Assembly (NCBI GenBank): GCA_964582715.1
Contig: CAZOSM010000005.1
Coordinates: forward strand, 1 to 55,255
Source: MFZZ01 sp964582715
GTDB lineage: Bacteria > Patescibacteriota > Microgenomatia > UBA1406 > GWC2-37-13
Direction of reading: 5' to 3'
Length of the DNA stretch: 55,255 nt
Shown: positions 1 through 6,404 of the stretch, one piece after another
How the letters are laid out: each line of letters starts with the position of its first letter
Position numbering within the stretch: position 1 is the stretch's first letter
Notes under the pieces: generated by a model
What the model was told of the DNA's origin: nothing
What the model saw: the letters and a program-made list of their open reading frames with translations, nothing else
Database searches by the model: none
Program-made: the position numbers and the translations under genes

Positions 1-247
1 TAGGGTAAGGTGCTAATCATGGGGCACCAAGTGAGCTTTGGCGGGATACTAGTTGTGGGGGCCTTGGCTCAAATAACGGTAAGGTTGGGTGCACGACAAC
101 CACTGTGCGTTAGCGGGGCAATGTATGGAGGAGTGAGGGGCTACGCACACATTGCACCTGAGTTCTAGGAGGCGGCTCAGGTGGGGCCAAGCGGCAGTGA
201 TGTGCAGGACGCAATCCTGTATAAGCGGAGGCCGCAAGTCTCCTCCG
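1..247 (+). ncRNA. structured non-coding RNA region with pseudoknot
   Basis: No plausible protein gene. Several strong helices can be drawn by eye. Stem 104-114 pairs with 140-149 (one bulged T), and its loop bases 118-123 (GCAATG) pair with 150-155 (CATTGC) directly after the stem, which is an H-type pseudoknot. Bases 156-162 pair with 176-182, 205-209 with 215-219, and 225-228 with 232-235. A hairpin at 83-101 (GGTTG/CAACC) has GCA at the centre of a 9-nt loop, recalling a tRNA-Cys anticodon arm, but no matching acceptor and T arms were found. It may be the 3' part of a large ornate phage RNA (GOLLD or ROOL type) or decayed tRNAs; the window starts inside it. Confidence 0.4.
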
Positions 248-248
248 G

Positions 249-341
249 CGCAGTGCGGTGTGATTGGTCCGCACACTCACAGGTATGAGGTAGCACCTCC
301 CTGTTGAGAGGCTGAGGGTTCAATTCCCTCCACTGCGGCCA
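249..341 (+). tRNA. tRNA-like unit with elongated anticodon arm
   Basis: Acceptor CGCAGTG (249-255) pairs fully with CACTGCG (331-337), followed by G and an encoded CCA. The T arm is GAGGG-TTCAATT-CCCTC (314-330), and a D arm with GTG/CAC contains GG in its loop. The variable loop is the usual 5 nt (AGGCT). The anticodon arm (276-308) is abnormal: CTCA/TGAG, a 1-nt bulge (T304), CAGG/CCTG, a 3-nt bulge (284-286), GAGGT/ACCTC and an AGC loop. If the inner hairpin were removed, a 7-nt loop centred on GGT (Thr) would remain; this is inference. An alternative reading is a type II tRNA with a short anticodon arm. Bases 342-414 hold nothing recognised. Confidence 0.5.
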
Positions 342-414
342 AGTGGGTAAGGCTTGCCATTAAAGATGAGGGCAGGAGAGCGTGCAGGCGGGTTTGGGGG
401 CTGTGTACGCACAT

Positions 415-505
415 GGGGCGAGTGGTGTAATAGGCGCACACTGGCGGGTACGTGGTTCGCCCACTCTGCCGGGGGAGAGGGTTCAATTCCCTCCTCCCTC
501 CACCA
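415..505 (+). tRNA. tRNA-like unit with 22-nt anticodon loop
   Basis: Acceptor GGGGCGA (415-421) pairs with TCCCTCC (495-501) with one C-C mismatch, then A and CCA. The D arm GTG-TAATAGGCG-CAC looks normal and the T arm GAGGG-TTCAATT-CCCTC is identical to that of the preceding unit, with one extra C before the acceptor strand. The anticodon stem CTGGC/GCCGG (441-445, 468-472) encloses 22 nt instead of 7; inside, GTGG (452-455) pairs with CCAC (461-464). The amino acid cannot be assigned. Bases 506-592 hold nothing recognised. Confidence 0.5.
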
Positions 506-592
506 GAGGGTAAGCCTTCATTCACACAGACGCAGGAAGAAGGCGGCACAAGGGCGGGTTGCCGGGGGATCATGGGGGCCACTTGTGCACAT

Positions 593-738
593 GGGGAGAT
601 AGCTCAAAGGGTAGCTGTGGGGTGGCTGGAGCCGTACAACTCCGGCTGGTATAAAAACACTCTCACAGACTCCTAGAGGCAGAGCACTGGGCAGATAACC
701 CAGGTTTGGTGCAGGTTCGATTCCTGCTCTCTCCACCA
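593..738 (+). tRNA. tRNA-Ile-like (GAT) with large D-loop insertion
   Basis: Acceptor GGGGAGA (593-599) pairs with TCTCTCC (728-734), then A and CCA. T arm GCAGG-TTCGATT-CCTGC and anticodon arm CTGGG-CAGATAA-CCCAG (687-703) are clean; the anticodon would be GAT, although position 33 is A rather than U. D-stem strands GCTC (602-605) and GAGC (682-685) are about 75 nt apart. The insertion folds on itself: CTGTGGGG (615-622) pairs with 661-668 and encloses hairpin 626-645. Without the insertion the D arm would be ordinary. It may be a structured extension, an intron-like element or the scar of a fused second tRNA. Confidence 0.5.
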
Positions 739-741
739 CAT

Positions 742-925
742 GGAGAGTAGGCACACAACGCTCTTGCCGGAGCGGAGTGGCTAGGATGACGTAGGGCCAG
801 GAGGCGGCAACCTCCAAAGCACGCTAGGCTCATACCCTAGAAGAAAGGGATGGCCTCCCTTCCCTGGCTTGGGGCCAGGGTAGTGTAAAAGTCATTGTGG
901 GTGCAAATCCCACTACTCTCCACCA
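742..925 (+). tRNA. tRNA-Met-like (CAT) with inserted helices
   Basis: An 8-bp acceptor, GGAGAGTA (742-749) with TACTCTCC (914-921), is followed by A and CCA. T arm GTGGG-TGCAAAT-CCCAC and anticodon arm CTAGG-CTCATAC-CCTAG (824-840) are good, giving anticodon CAT with U33. Between acceptor and anticodon arm lie two extra hairpins (CGCTC/GAGCG near 759-775 and GGAGG/CCTCC near 800-816). Between anticodon and T arms are hairpins AAGGG/CCCTT and CCCTGGC/GCCAGGG. An inner helix GCCAGG/CCTGGC could enclose the anticodon arm as a second nested cloverleaf. Function unknown. Confidence 0.4.
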
Positions 926-957
926 ATTTGAAAGGGGCGGTTGCACTGGAGTGGTTA

Positions 958-1269
958 GTGGATAAGCGTACAGGCGCACGGGTGAATCCACGGCACATTG
1001 TCTCCTTGGAATACACCTCTTGGCCTGCATGGGAGAGCGAGAAGGAGTCAATCCAACGGCAGGGACGCTTCAAGCACTGGCTCCTTGGGAAGAAGCGCAT
1101 AGGTCACAGGGTGCGGCTCATTGCCAACCTGTCAAATGGTGATTGGGCTGTGCTTGAATCCTCCCTGGAACAAAAGGATGAGGTGCCAGTGTGGATGGGA
1201 CGGCTCAGGCGTGAAATTGAGTATTTCATTCGACGTGATGAGGGTGCGGTAATGGAGCGTGAGCCATGA
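958..1269 (+). CDS. hypothetical protein
   Basis: No family recognised. 103 residues, soluble and rich in charged residues, with no signal peptide or membrane segment. GTG 958 was chosen because GGAG lies 6 nt upstream. An in-frame CTG at 946, preceded by AAAGGGGCGG like other genes here, would add four residues. It is the first protein gene after the tRNA-like array and overlaps the next start as ATGA, suggesting coupled translation. Confidence 0.6.
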   Translation: MDKRTGARVNPRHIVSLEYTSWPAWESEKESIQRQGRFKHWLLGKKRIGHRVRLIANLSNGDWAVLESSLEQKDEVPVWMGRLRREIEYFIRRDEGAVMEREP

Positions 1270-1457
1270 AGTTAGCAGACAGGTTGAAGAGGGCCTGGAG
1301 AGGGTACGGCAAGCGGCTCAAGAAGCTCATTCTCTGCGATAGGTTGGGCTTGCATGTATATGCAACTCCCTATGCAGTGTATGCAGGGAAGTTTGTCTCC
1401 AGGTGTCCACGGTGCACCAAGTTCTACTTGTCGAAGAAACGGAGGCGGGAGCCATGA
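1266..1457 (+). CDS. small basic protein with CxxC pair
   Basis: No family recognised. 63 residues, very basic (KRLKK, KKRRRE), with a single CPRC pair near residue 48 and another Cys near residue 24, possibly a small metal or nucleic-acid binding protein. ATG overlaps the stop of the previous gene and its own stop overlaps the next ATG, so the three genes form a coupled run. Identity is uncertain. Confidence 0.6.
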   Translation: MKLADRLKRAWRGYGKRLKKLILCDRLGLHVYATPYAVYAGKFVSRCPRCTKFYLSKKRRREP

Positions 1458-1804
1458 GGTTCCTGCTTCTTCTCGTTTTGGCGGCTCTCTTGGTTGGGTG
1501 TTCTCCTTCTTCGCAGTTTAAACAACAAGAGTATTATACGGTGGTGGGCCGGATCAATGACGAGTACGGCAGGGCTATTCCAGGGGCCAAAGTCATTGTG
1601 CGGCTGGAGATTGGTGACATGGTTGAGCAGAGGGTGGACGAGCAAGGGCGATTCTCCCTCACAGTTCATGGGCCAGTGGAGTTGAGGGCCGTGTGCGGCA
1701 CGGTGCAGTTCTTCCCTCCCAAGTATAGCATTGTGGGGCCAACAGACACCTTTTTCCCATTTGGTGCTCAGGTAATGAGTGATGTGAGCCAATGTATTCC
1801 CTGA
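1454..1804 (+). CDS. lipoprotein with carboxypeptidase-regulatory-like fold
   Basis: 116 residues. The N terminus MRFLLLLVLAALLVGC is a signal peptide ending in a lipobox (LVGC), so the mature protein should be a membrane-anchored lipoprotein. Residues about 27-65 read as a CarboxypepD_reg-like beta sandwich (VVGRINDEYGRAIPGAKV then VDEQGRFSL), a fold common in surface proteins. ATG 1454 was chosen because it starts the signal peptide and overlaps the previous stop; an upstream in-frame start would bury the signal. A surface or superinfection-related role is possible but not shown. Confidence 0.75.
   Translation: MRFLLLLVLAALLVGCSPSSQFKQQEYYTVVGRINDEYGRAIPGAKVIVRLEIGDMVEQRVDEQGRFSLTVHGPVELRAVCGTVQFFPPKYSIVGPTDTFFPFGAQVMSDVSQCIP
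1769..1795 (+). promoter_or_regulatory. bipartite promoter-like element (CAGGT-N14-GCCAATGT)
   Basis: CAGGT at 1769-1773 and GCCAATGT at 1788-1795 with exactly 14 nt between, matching the seven other copies in the window. It lies at the end of the lipoprotein gene, 34 nt before the next start. GCTCA/TGAGC flank it as a short inverted repeat. Confidence 0.6.
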
Positions 1805-1828
1805 CACCGAAGAAAGGGGGCGGTTGCA

Positions 1829-2134
1829 GTGGAGTTCTACGCTATCCAACACATTCCCTCTGGTGACTTCCTTCCTACGCATGACGGAACAACCACCAGA
1901 GGGTACACAGGTGATGAGCCTACCTCTGGCAAGTACATACCTCCCAGACTGTTCCAGAATGAGGGGGCGGCAAAGCGTGCTCTCACGTGGTGGCTCAAGG
2001 GGGAGACACGGGTGAGGCGTGTGGGCGGCGGTATTTGGGATGAGTATGACGAGACTTGGCACCTGCACGAAAGGCCGGAGCGCAAGGCTGAGGACATGCG
2101 AATTGTGAAGGTGAAATTGAGAGTCTGCGTGTAG
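1829..2134 (+). CDS. hypothetical phage protein
   Basis: 101 residues. GTG 1829 follows AAAGGGGGCGG by 5 nt. The pattern (PSGDFLP, GYTGDEP, PPRLF, then ALTWWLKG) is one I associate with a small phage protein family of unknown function carrying similar Pro and Trp motifs. No membrane segment. It has its own upstream promoter-like element, and its end runs into the hairpin and promoter element of rtcB. Confidence 0.65.
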   Translation: MEFYAIQHIPSGDFLPTHDGTTTRGYTGDEPTSGKYIPPRLFQNEGAAKRALTWWLKGETRVRRVGGGIWDEYDETWHLHERPERKAEDMRIVKVKLRVCV

Positions 2135-2149
2135 GTGACGCAGACTCTC
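2119..2149 (+). promoter_or_regulatory. 12-bp perfect hairpin with promoter box in its loop
   Basis: GAGAGTCTGCGT (2119-2130) pairs perfectly with 2138-2149; the 7-nt loop holds the TAGGT box of the following promoter-like element. There is no T-run, so it is not a typical terminator; it may be an operator or an RNA-level block. Confidence 0.6.
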
Positions 2150-2158
2150 TGCCAATGT
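2132..2158 (+). promoter_or_regulatory. bipartite promoter-like element before rtcB
   Basis: TAGGT 2132-2136, 14 nt, GCCAATGT 2151-2158. The rtcB ATG is 23 nt downstream. Confidence 0.7.
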
Positions 2159-2180
2159 AGTGTGTGAAAGGGGTGGCGAT

Positions 2181-3452
2181 ATGCCAGAAGTGATTTACGA
2201 GAAGGGACAGCAGAAGCTCCCCATTAAGGTGTGGGGCCAGAAGGATCAAGTGGACGCAGGGACGCTGGAGCAAGCTCTCAACATGGCGAACCTCCCATTT
2301 GCATACAAGTGGCCTGCACTCATGCCGGACTTTCACAAGGGCTACGGAATGCCAATCGGCGGCGTACTGGCGACTGAGGGTGTGATTCTCCCCAATGCGG
2401 TAGGTGTAGACATTGGGTGTGGCATGGGCTATGTGCAAACGAACATTCCGGCAAAGCTCTTGCGTGAGGTTGTAACAGGCGGCGGTGCTACGCTGGCGCA
2501 AGTTATCATTGGGGCCATGATGCGGAGCATTCCTGTGGGCTTCGCACACCACAAAGAGGAGAGGCCGGAGCTTTGGGATGAGAAGCCGGGGCTGGAGTCA
2601 GAACTGGAGGCTTTCACTAAAGCGGTTCCGGTGATGGGTGAGAGCCAAGAGAGCCGGAAGTTGGAGAATGACCTGCGGAAATACACCACGGCGTTTGGCA
2701 CTCTTGGCGGCGGCAACCACTTCATTGAGTTGCAGGAGGATAGCCACGGCAACCTGGGCATTATGATCCATACAGGATCACGCTCACTGGGTGCGGCGGT
2801 ACACAAGGCTTACAATGACAAGGCCAAGGTTCTCAATGAGCGGTATTTCTCCTCCGTACCTACGGAGTGGGGCCTGTCATTCCTCCCTGTGGACACGCAG
2901 GAGGGCAAGGAGTACATTGCATGGATGAACATGGCCTGTGCATTCGCCAAGGAGAGCCGGAGGGAAATGCTAGGCCGCACAGTGAGCATTGTGTTTGAGC
3001 AGGTGAGCAAGCACATGGACGTGCACCCTGTACAGACTGAGTTAACGCTGGACGTGCACCACAATTATGCGGCCATCGAACACCACTTCGGCAAGAACGT
3101 GTGGGTGCACAGGAAGGGTGCCATTCGAGCACGCAACGGTGAGCGGGGAATCATTCCAGGTGCAATGGGTTCCTTCTCCTACCTTGTCATGGGCAAGGGC
3201 AATGAGGACGCTTTCCACTCAGCTTCTCACGGGGCAGGCCGTGTGATGAGCCGGACGCAGGCCAAGAAAACCTTCACGGTGCAGGAAGTGGTGGAGGACT
3301 CACGTGACTTTGTACTTGGGAAGCACAAGAAAGATGACGTGGCAGAAGAGTACAAGGGAGCGTACAAGGACATTGATGAGGTACTAGCCAATGAGACTGA
3401 CTTGGTACTACCAGTCAAGAAGCTCCAAACGGTCGCAGTGCTGAAAGGGTAA
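2181..3452 (+). CDS. rtcB: RtcB-family RNA-splicing ligase
   Basis: 423 residues. RtcB joins RNA ends bearing 2',3'-cyclic or 3'-phosphate to 5'-hydroxyl ends, using GTP and Mn2+ through a GMP-histidine intermediate; it splices tRNA in archaea and animals and repairs RNA in bacteria. Visible signatures: VDIGCGM (D77, C80), GGGNHFIE (N179, H180), HTGSRSLG (H197), a LDVHHNY histidine pair, and SASHGAGR with H350 in the place of the guanylylated histidine. All expected metal and catalytic residues appear present. ATG 2181 follows AAAGGGGTGG. It sits 1.3 kb after an array of oversized tRNA-like units, which may be its substrates, or it may repair nuclease-cleaved tRNA. Confidence 0.95.
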   Translation: MPEVIYEKGQQKLPIKVWGQKDQVDAGTLEQALNMANLPFAYKWPALMPDFHKGYGMPIGGVLATEGVILPNAVGVDIGCGMGYVQTNIPAKLLREVVTGGGATLAQVIIGAMMRSIPVGFAHHKEERPELWDEKPGLESELEAFTKAVPVMGESQESRKLENDLRKYTTAFGTLGGGNHFIELQEDSHGNLGIMIHTGSRSLGAAVHKAYNDKAKVLNERYFSSVPTEWGLSFLPVDTQEGKEYIAWMNMACAFAKESRREMLGRTVSIVFEQVSKHMDVHPVQTELTLDVHHNYAAIEHHFGKNVWVHRKGAIRARNGERGIIPGAMGSFSYLVMGKGNEDAFHSASHGAGRVMSRTQAKKTFTVQEVVEDSRDFVLGKHKKDDVAEEYKGAYKDIDEVLANETDLVLPVKKLQTVAVLKG

Positions 3453-3539
3453 TATCACAGTGGAGGTTATTGCACTGGCATAACCAAGTACACAGGAGGG
3501 TGGGGGCCTGTGTGCACTGTACACACGGAGGTGGGGTGG

Positions 3540-4022
3540 GTGTATAGGTTTTGGAGCAAGGTTTCCAAGACAGTTGACGGGTGCTGGCTGTGGACGGCGG
3601 CAACACGGGGAAAGACTGGTTACGGTGCATTTAAGTATGAGGGCAAGGTGATAGATGCTCATAGAATGTCATGGGAATTGGCGCATGGGCCAATACCAGA
3701 AGGGCTATTTGTATGCCATACCTGTGATGAGCGACTCTGTGTAAACCCTCAGCATTTATTCCTTGGGACATCTCAAGAGAATGCTCTGGACGCAGTGAAT
3801 AAGGGCCGCATGAAGCCTCCAGCATATGAGCCACACCATAAGCGTGCTAAAGGCACAGAGAATTCTGCGGCAATTCTGACAGAGGAACAAGTTGTGGAAA
3901 TTAGGGAGCGGTATAAGGCTGGTGGAGTTTCGTCTAGGTTCTTAGGCCGTGTGTATGGAGTGTGCCACACAACTATTCAACGAATCGTAAAGGGCAGGTA
4001 TTGGGCGCATGTGCCTGGATAG
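3540..4022 (+). CDS. HNH homing-type endonuclease with C-terminal HTH
   Basis: 160 residues from GTG 3540. Residues about 3-80 match the HNH_3 pattern of phage endonucleases: RFWSKV, CWLWTAATRGKTGYG, AHRMSWELAHGPIP, CHTCDERLCVNPQHLFLG. The C terminus (ILTEEQVVEIRERYKAGG onward) resembles a small DNA-binding helix-turn-helix used to find the target. GTG 3540 was chosen for GGAGGT 7 nt upstream; GTG 3510 (also with a good site) would add ten residues. The stop codon lies inside the first bases of tRNA-Thr, so the gene has been inserted right against, or overlaps, the tRNA. Confidence 0.85.
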   Translation: MYRFWSKVSKTVDGCWLWTAATRGKTGYGAFKYEGKVIDAHRMSWELAHGPIPEGLFVCHTCDERLCVNPQHLFLGTSQENALDAVNKGRMKPPAYEPHHKRAKGTENSAAILTEEQVVEIRERYKAGGVSSRFLGRVYGVCHTTIQRIVKGRYWAHVPG

Positions 4023-4088
4023 CTCAAATAGTAGAGCGGAGCACTTGTAATGCTCAGGTTGTGGGGGCAGAACCCATTCCAGGCTCCA
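4013..4088 (+). tRNA. tRNA-Thr (TGT)
   Basis: Canonical cloverleaf: acceptor GCCTGGA/TCCAGGC, D arm GCTC-AAATAGTA-GAGC, anticodon arm GAGCA-CTTGTAA-TGCTC with anticodon TGT, 5-nt variable loop, T arm closed by GTGGG/CCCAT and an encoded CCA. The T-loop sequence (GGCAGAA) is unusual because it lacks TTC. It overlaps the 3' end of the HNH gene by 10 nt and is followed by a terminator. Confidence 0.9.
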
Positions 4089-4124
4089 GAGGGTCCGTGC
4101 ATCCTCCTACAGAAAGCACGGGTA

Positions 4125-4167
4125 AGGCTCTGGTGTCCAGGTTGGGCACTGGAGCCTTTAACTTTTT
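4125..4167 (+). terminator. rho-independent terminator
   Basis: A 13-bp stem (4125-4137 with 4145-4157, including G-T pairs), 7-nt loop and a T-rich tail. It ends the HNH/tRNA unit. Confidence 0.8.
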
Positions 4168-4179
4168 GCAGATCATTTT

Positions 4180-4206
4180 TAGGTACTAGGAGAGCCGTGC
4201 CAATGT
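4180..4206 (+). promoter_or_regulatory. bipartite promoter-like element
   Basis: TAGGT 4180-4184, 14 nt, GCCAATGT 4199-4206. Just downstream TCCTTTG (4208-4214) is complementary to CAAAGGA of the ribosome site near 4235-4241, so only RNA that includes these bases could hide the site. Confidence 0.75.
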
Positions 4207-4249
4207 ATCCTTTGCAAAACGGAACACCACACACAAAGGAGAGGGTAAA

Positions 4250-5275
4250 ATGGCAATGGCATTAGGGGCGGCACAGCAGGACATGCGGCAGATGAGCCAC
4301 GGGCAGTTGGATTCGGCGGTGCAGAACGGGTGGGACCACAAGAACTGGGTAGAGGCGAAGGCGGCGGCTGAGGAACTGGTGCGGCGTGAACAGGAGCAGG
4401 CGGCTGAGGCCACGGTGTACGTGGATGAAGAGGGCTTGCAACGGTTGGCAGCGTGGTTCTCCAACAACGGCAGAGGCCGGGGCTACTTCTCCGGCTTCAC
4501 AGTGAAGCGCAGTGCTACCCCAAACAATCCCATTGAGGTGCGTTTGCAGAAGAGTGCACTCCGGCTGGCGGCGCATAGTCTTTTCTCGTATGCCTTGCAC
4601 TACACGGGGCCTGAGCCAAAGGTGCATGTGTACACGACTCCACAGTTGGCTGACCATGCGGAGAACGGGCGTGGGTTCGGGGCACGCACAGGGCAACCGG
4701 GAGTGAGTGGCGGCGGGTATCCTGGCTGGCTCACGGAGGGGTTCCTGGTTCCCATTACACGGGTGGAAGTGGACACGGCTGACGGCTCCCGCAACGGTGA
4801 CAGGCACCTGGTGATCAAGGGCGGTGCACCTCTCAAGCGCATTGCAGGCCGGGACATGGAGCAGGCGCAGACTCCGGCTGACTGGGCCAGCAAGTTTGCC
4901 TCCCTGGAGGAAGTTGCCGACGCTCTGTATGAGGCGTGGATTGACGATAAGTGGGAGGAAGCGGCGGCTCTGGCGGCACGTGCTCTGGAACTGGAGCAGG
5001 AGGCGGCATGCAAGGCCGAAGAGAAGCGGCTGGAGGCTGAGGAGCTTGGCCGCAAGGTTCAAGGCTTCCGTGAAGCCGGGGCAGAGGTGATTGTCACGGT
5101 GTACACTGACCCTGACGGTTATATGTGTAACCAGATGGGCGTCACGTTCAATGCGGCGGTGAAGCCGGGACAAGTCAATTCCAAGTTTGTCATTCCGGTA
5201 CAGGTTGACATTGAGCGGTTTGGCTACTCAAATGACGAACTTGAGGGCCACGTTCGAGTCACAGCCAAGCAGTAA
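4250..5275 (+). CDS. hypothetical protein, 341 aa
   Basis: No family recognised. ATG 4250 follows AAAGGAGAGGG. The N-terminal half is mixed alpha/beta; residues about 215-280 are strongly helical and rich in Ala and Glu (EEAAALAARALELEQEAACK), likely a coiled coil; the C-terminal 60 residues look like beta strands. No signal or membrane segment. Transcribed alone between its own promoter element and a terminator, so it is probably regulated as a single gene. Confidence 0.75.
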   Translation: MAMALGAAQQDMRQMSHGQLDSAVQNGWDHKNWVEAKAAAEELVRREQEQAAEATVYVDEEGLQRLAAWFSNNGRGRGYFSGFTVKRSATPNNPIEVRLQKSALRLAAHSLFSYALHYTGPEPKVHVYTTPQLADHAENGRGFGARTGQPGVSGGGYPGWLTEGFLVPITRVEVDTADGSRNGDRHLVIKGGAPLKRIAGRDMEQAQTPADWASKFASLEEVADALYEAWIDDKWEEAAALAARALELEQEAACKAEEKRLEAEELGRKVQGFREAGAEVIVTVYTDPDGYMCNQMGVTFNAAVKPGQVNSKFVIPVQVDIERFGYSNDELEGHVRVTAKQ

Positions 5276-5276
5276 G

Positions 5277-5328
5277 ACCACACCCACCCACGTGATGAGG
5301 GCCTGTTGGCCGGAGCGTGGTTTTTCTT
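5277..5328 (+). terminator. imperfect terminator
   Basis: ACCAC/GTGGT outer stem with an inner GGCC-TGTT-GGCC helix, followed by a T-rich run. Weaker than the others. Confidence 0.5.
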
Positions 5329-5338
5329 TTCTTTGGAG

Positions 5339-5365
5339 TAGGTACGGCATAAGTTATGCCAATGT
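5339..5365 (+). promoter_or_regulatory. bipartite promoter-like element with palindromic spacer
   Basis: TAGGT 5339-5343, 14 nt, GCCAATGT 5358-5365. The spacer and the second box contain the inverted repeat GGCATAAGTTATGCC, a possible operator. Confidence 0.75.
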
Positions 5366-5385
5366 GTTCCCTGGAGGTGAGAGCT

Positions 5386-5673
5386 TTGGACATGGACATT
5401 AACACGGTGGAAGGTGCAACAGTGAAGGGTATGGAGTTCCTCTCGCAGACTGACAAGCACCTGCACTTTGCGGCTGGCTTCTTCACGCTCTTGCTGGTAT
5501 GGGTACTCTCTGGCAGGCCGGACATTGCAATGGCAGTGGTCACGTTCTTTGGTGGGGCGAAGGAAGCGGTTGACCAAGCCAAGGGCGGTAAGTTCGACTG
5601 GTGGGACTGGATTTTTACGGGTGCCGGGGGCGTGCTGGCTCTGGCGGTACTCTTTAGACTGGGGGCGGTATGA
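5386..5673 (+). CDS. two-helix membrane protein, DUF2279/YfiM-like
   Basis: 95 residues. Two membrane segments (FFTLLLVWVLSG and a second near IFTGAGGVLALAVLF) flank AKEAVDQAKGGKFDWWDW. The order DKHLHF, hydrophobic helix, KE..DQ...FDW..D, hydrophobic helix resembles small phage and bacterial membrane proteins of the YfiM/DUF2279 type, whose role is unknown. TTG 5386 was chosen: GGAGGTG lies 6 nt upstream, and the same GGAGGTG-TTG-GAN pattern recurs at 6405. An in-frame ATG at 5392 is possible. Confidence 0.7.
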   Translation: MDMDINTVEGATVKGMEFLSQTDKHLHFAAGFFTLLLVWVLSGRPDIAMAVVTFFGGAKEAVDQAKGGKFDWWDWIFTGAGGVLALAVLFRLGAV

Positions 5674-5849
5674 TGAGCAACACAGAGAAGCGGCAAGAAC
5701 TCCTCTTGGTGGGCACAAAGCTCCGGCAGGTGGAGAATGTGCTGGCACAGGTGCCAGACAATTACACGTATGTGCGTGAGATACTGGAGCCACTGGCTAG
5801 AGGTTTGGACGAGCGGCGGCTTGAACTCCGCAAGGAGGTATTTGGCTAG
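5673..5849 (+). CDS. small helical protein
   Basis: 58 residues, begins MSNTEKRQELLLVGTKL; predicted all-helical and highly charged. ATG 5673 overlaps the previous stop; ATG 5670 in the same frame is also possible, both following GGGGGCGGT. Ends with the AAGGAGG used by the next gene. No family recognised; position suggests a coupled four-gene run (5386-6345). Confidence 0.6.
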   Translation: MSNTEKRQELLLVGTKLRQVENVLAQVPDNYTYVREILEPLARGLDERRLELRKEVFG

Positions 5850-6077
5850 GTGAGCGTGACGGAGCAGAAGGTGGACGTGTCGGACTTCTGGGAAGCGGAG
5901 CACATGCTGGCTGAGACAAAAGCGGCTGTGGAGGCTCTGCGTGACGCAGTGGGCAAGGCTTCTGAGGCATTCGCAGGCTTTGCAGTAGCCTATGAGGGCC
6001 TTGTCATGGCTGAGGCTGGTATGCAGATGGCACGGGAGCAAGTACAGAAGGGGGCGGTTGAGAATGAAGAGGGCTAA
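5850..6077 (+). CDS. small helical protein
   Basis: 75 residues. GTG 5850 directly follows the previous stop, with AAGGAGGT 10 nt upstream. Continuous amphipathic helix with Ala and Glu (ETKAAVEALRDAVGKASEAF), likely a coiled coil that may pair with a neighbour. No family recognised. Confidence 0.6.
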   Translation: MSVTEQKVDVSDFWEAEHMLAETKAAVEALRDAVGKASEAFAGFAVAYEGLVMAEAGMQMAREQVQKGAVENEEG

Positions 6078-6345
6078 GGCGGCATTGTTGGCACTTATGC
6101 TGGCGGCGGCAGTGGTCATGGCAGGGTGCGGTGCAGGCTCAGAACGGGTATTCAAGAGCTTCCAAAGCAACTTTGGTGGCGGCTTGGACAGGGAGGCGGT
6201 GCTCTACGATTATGAGGGGGAACCCATAAAGACGTATGAGGGACGCTTTGATATGCACCCAAGTGACCCAGGCAAAGTGGTGTTTGACTTGAACGGCAAG
6301 CGCACCATTATCCACGGCGGTATTTTCGTGGTGGACGAAAAATAA
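6064..6345 (+). CDS. small lipoprotein
   Basis: 93 residues. The N terminus has a Lys/Arg-rich start, a hydrophobic stretch (LLALMLAAAVVMAGC) and a lipobox (MAGC), so it is a predicted membrane-anchored lipoprotein. The mature part is short and beta-rich. ATG 6064 follows AGGGGGCGG and overlaps the upstream gene by 14 nt. With the neighbouring membrane protein it may act at the host envelope; function unknown. Confidence 0.75.
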   Translation: MKRAKAALLALMLAAAVVMAGCGAGSERVFKSFQSNFGGGLDREAVLYDYEGEPIKTYEGRFDMHPSDPGKVVFDLNGKRTIIHGGIFVVDEK

Positions 6346-6356
6346 CACTTCGGCTG

Positions 6357-6383
6357 TAGGTTCGCACACCTCCGTGCCAATGT
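6357..6383 (+). promoter_or_regulatory. bipartite promoter-like element with anti-ribosome-site spacer
   Basis: TAGGT 6357-6361, 14 nt, GCCAATGT 6376-6383. Spacer bases CACCTCCG (6367-6374) are exactly complementary to CGGAGGTG (6392-6399), the ribosome site of the next gene; four further pairs extend the helix to 12 bp. Confidence 0.8.
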
Positions 6384-6404
6384 GTCTGGTGCGGAGGTGA
6401 TACT

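Noticed and set aside
1..350. A tmRNA gene, suggested by the pseudoknot
   Set aside because: No tmRNA-like 5' and 3' acceptor pairing and no tag reading frame found.
49..930. Overlapping open frames of 60-124 codons on both strands
   Set aside because: No ribosome sites, odd composition, and they cross clear tRNA-like acceptor and T arms.
1424..2155. 243-codon minus-strand frame
   Set aside because: Opposes well-supported plus-strand genes with ribosome sites and a lipobox; no start signal.
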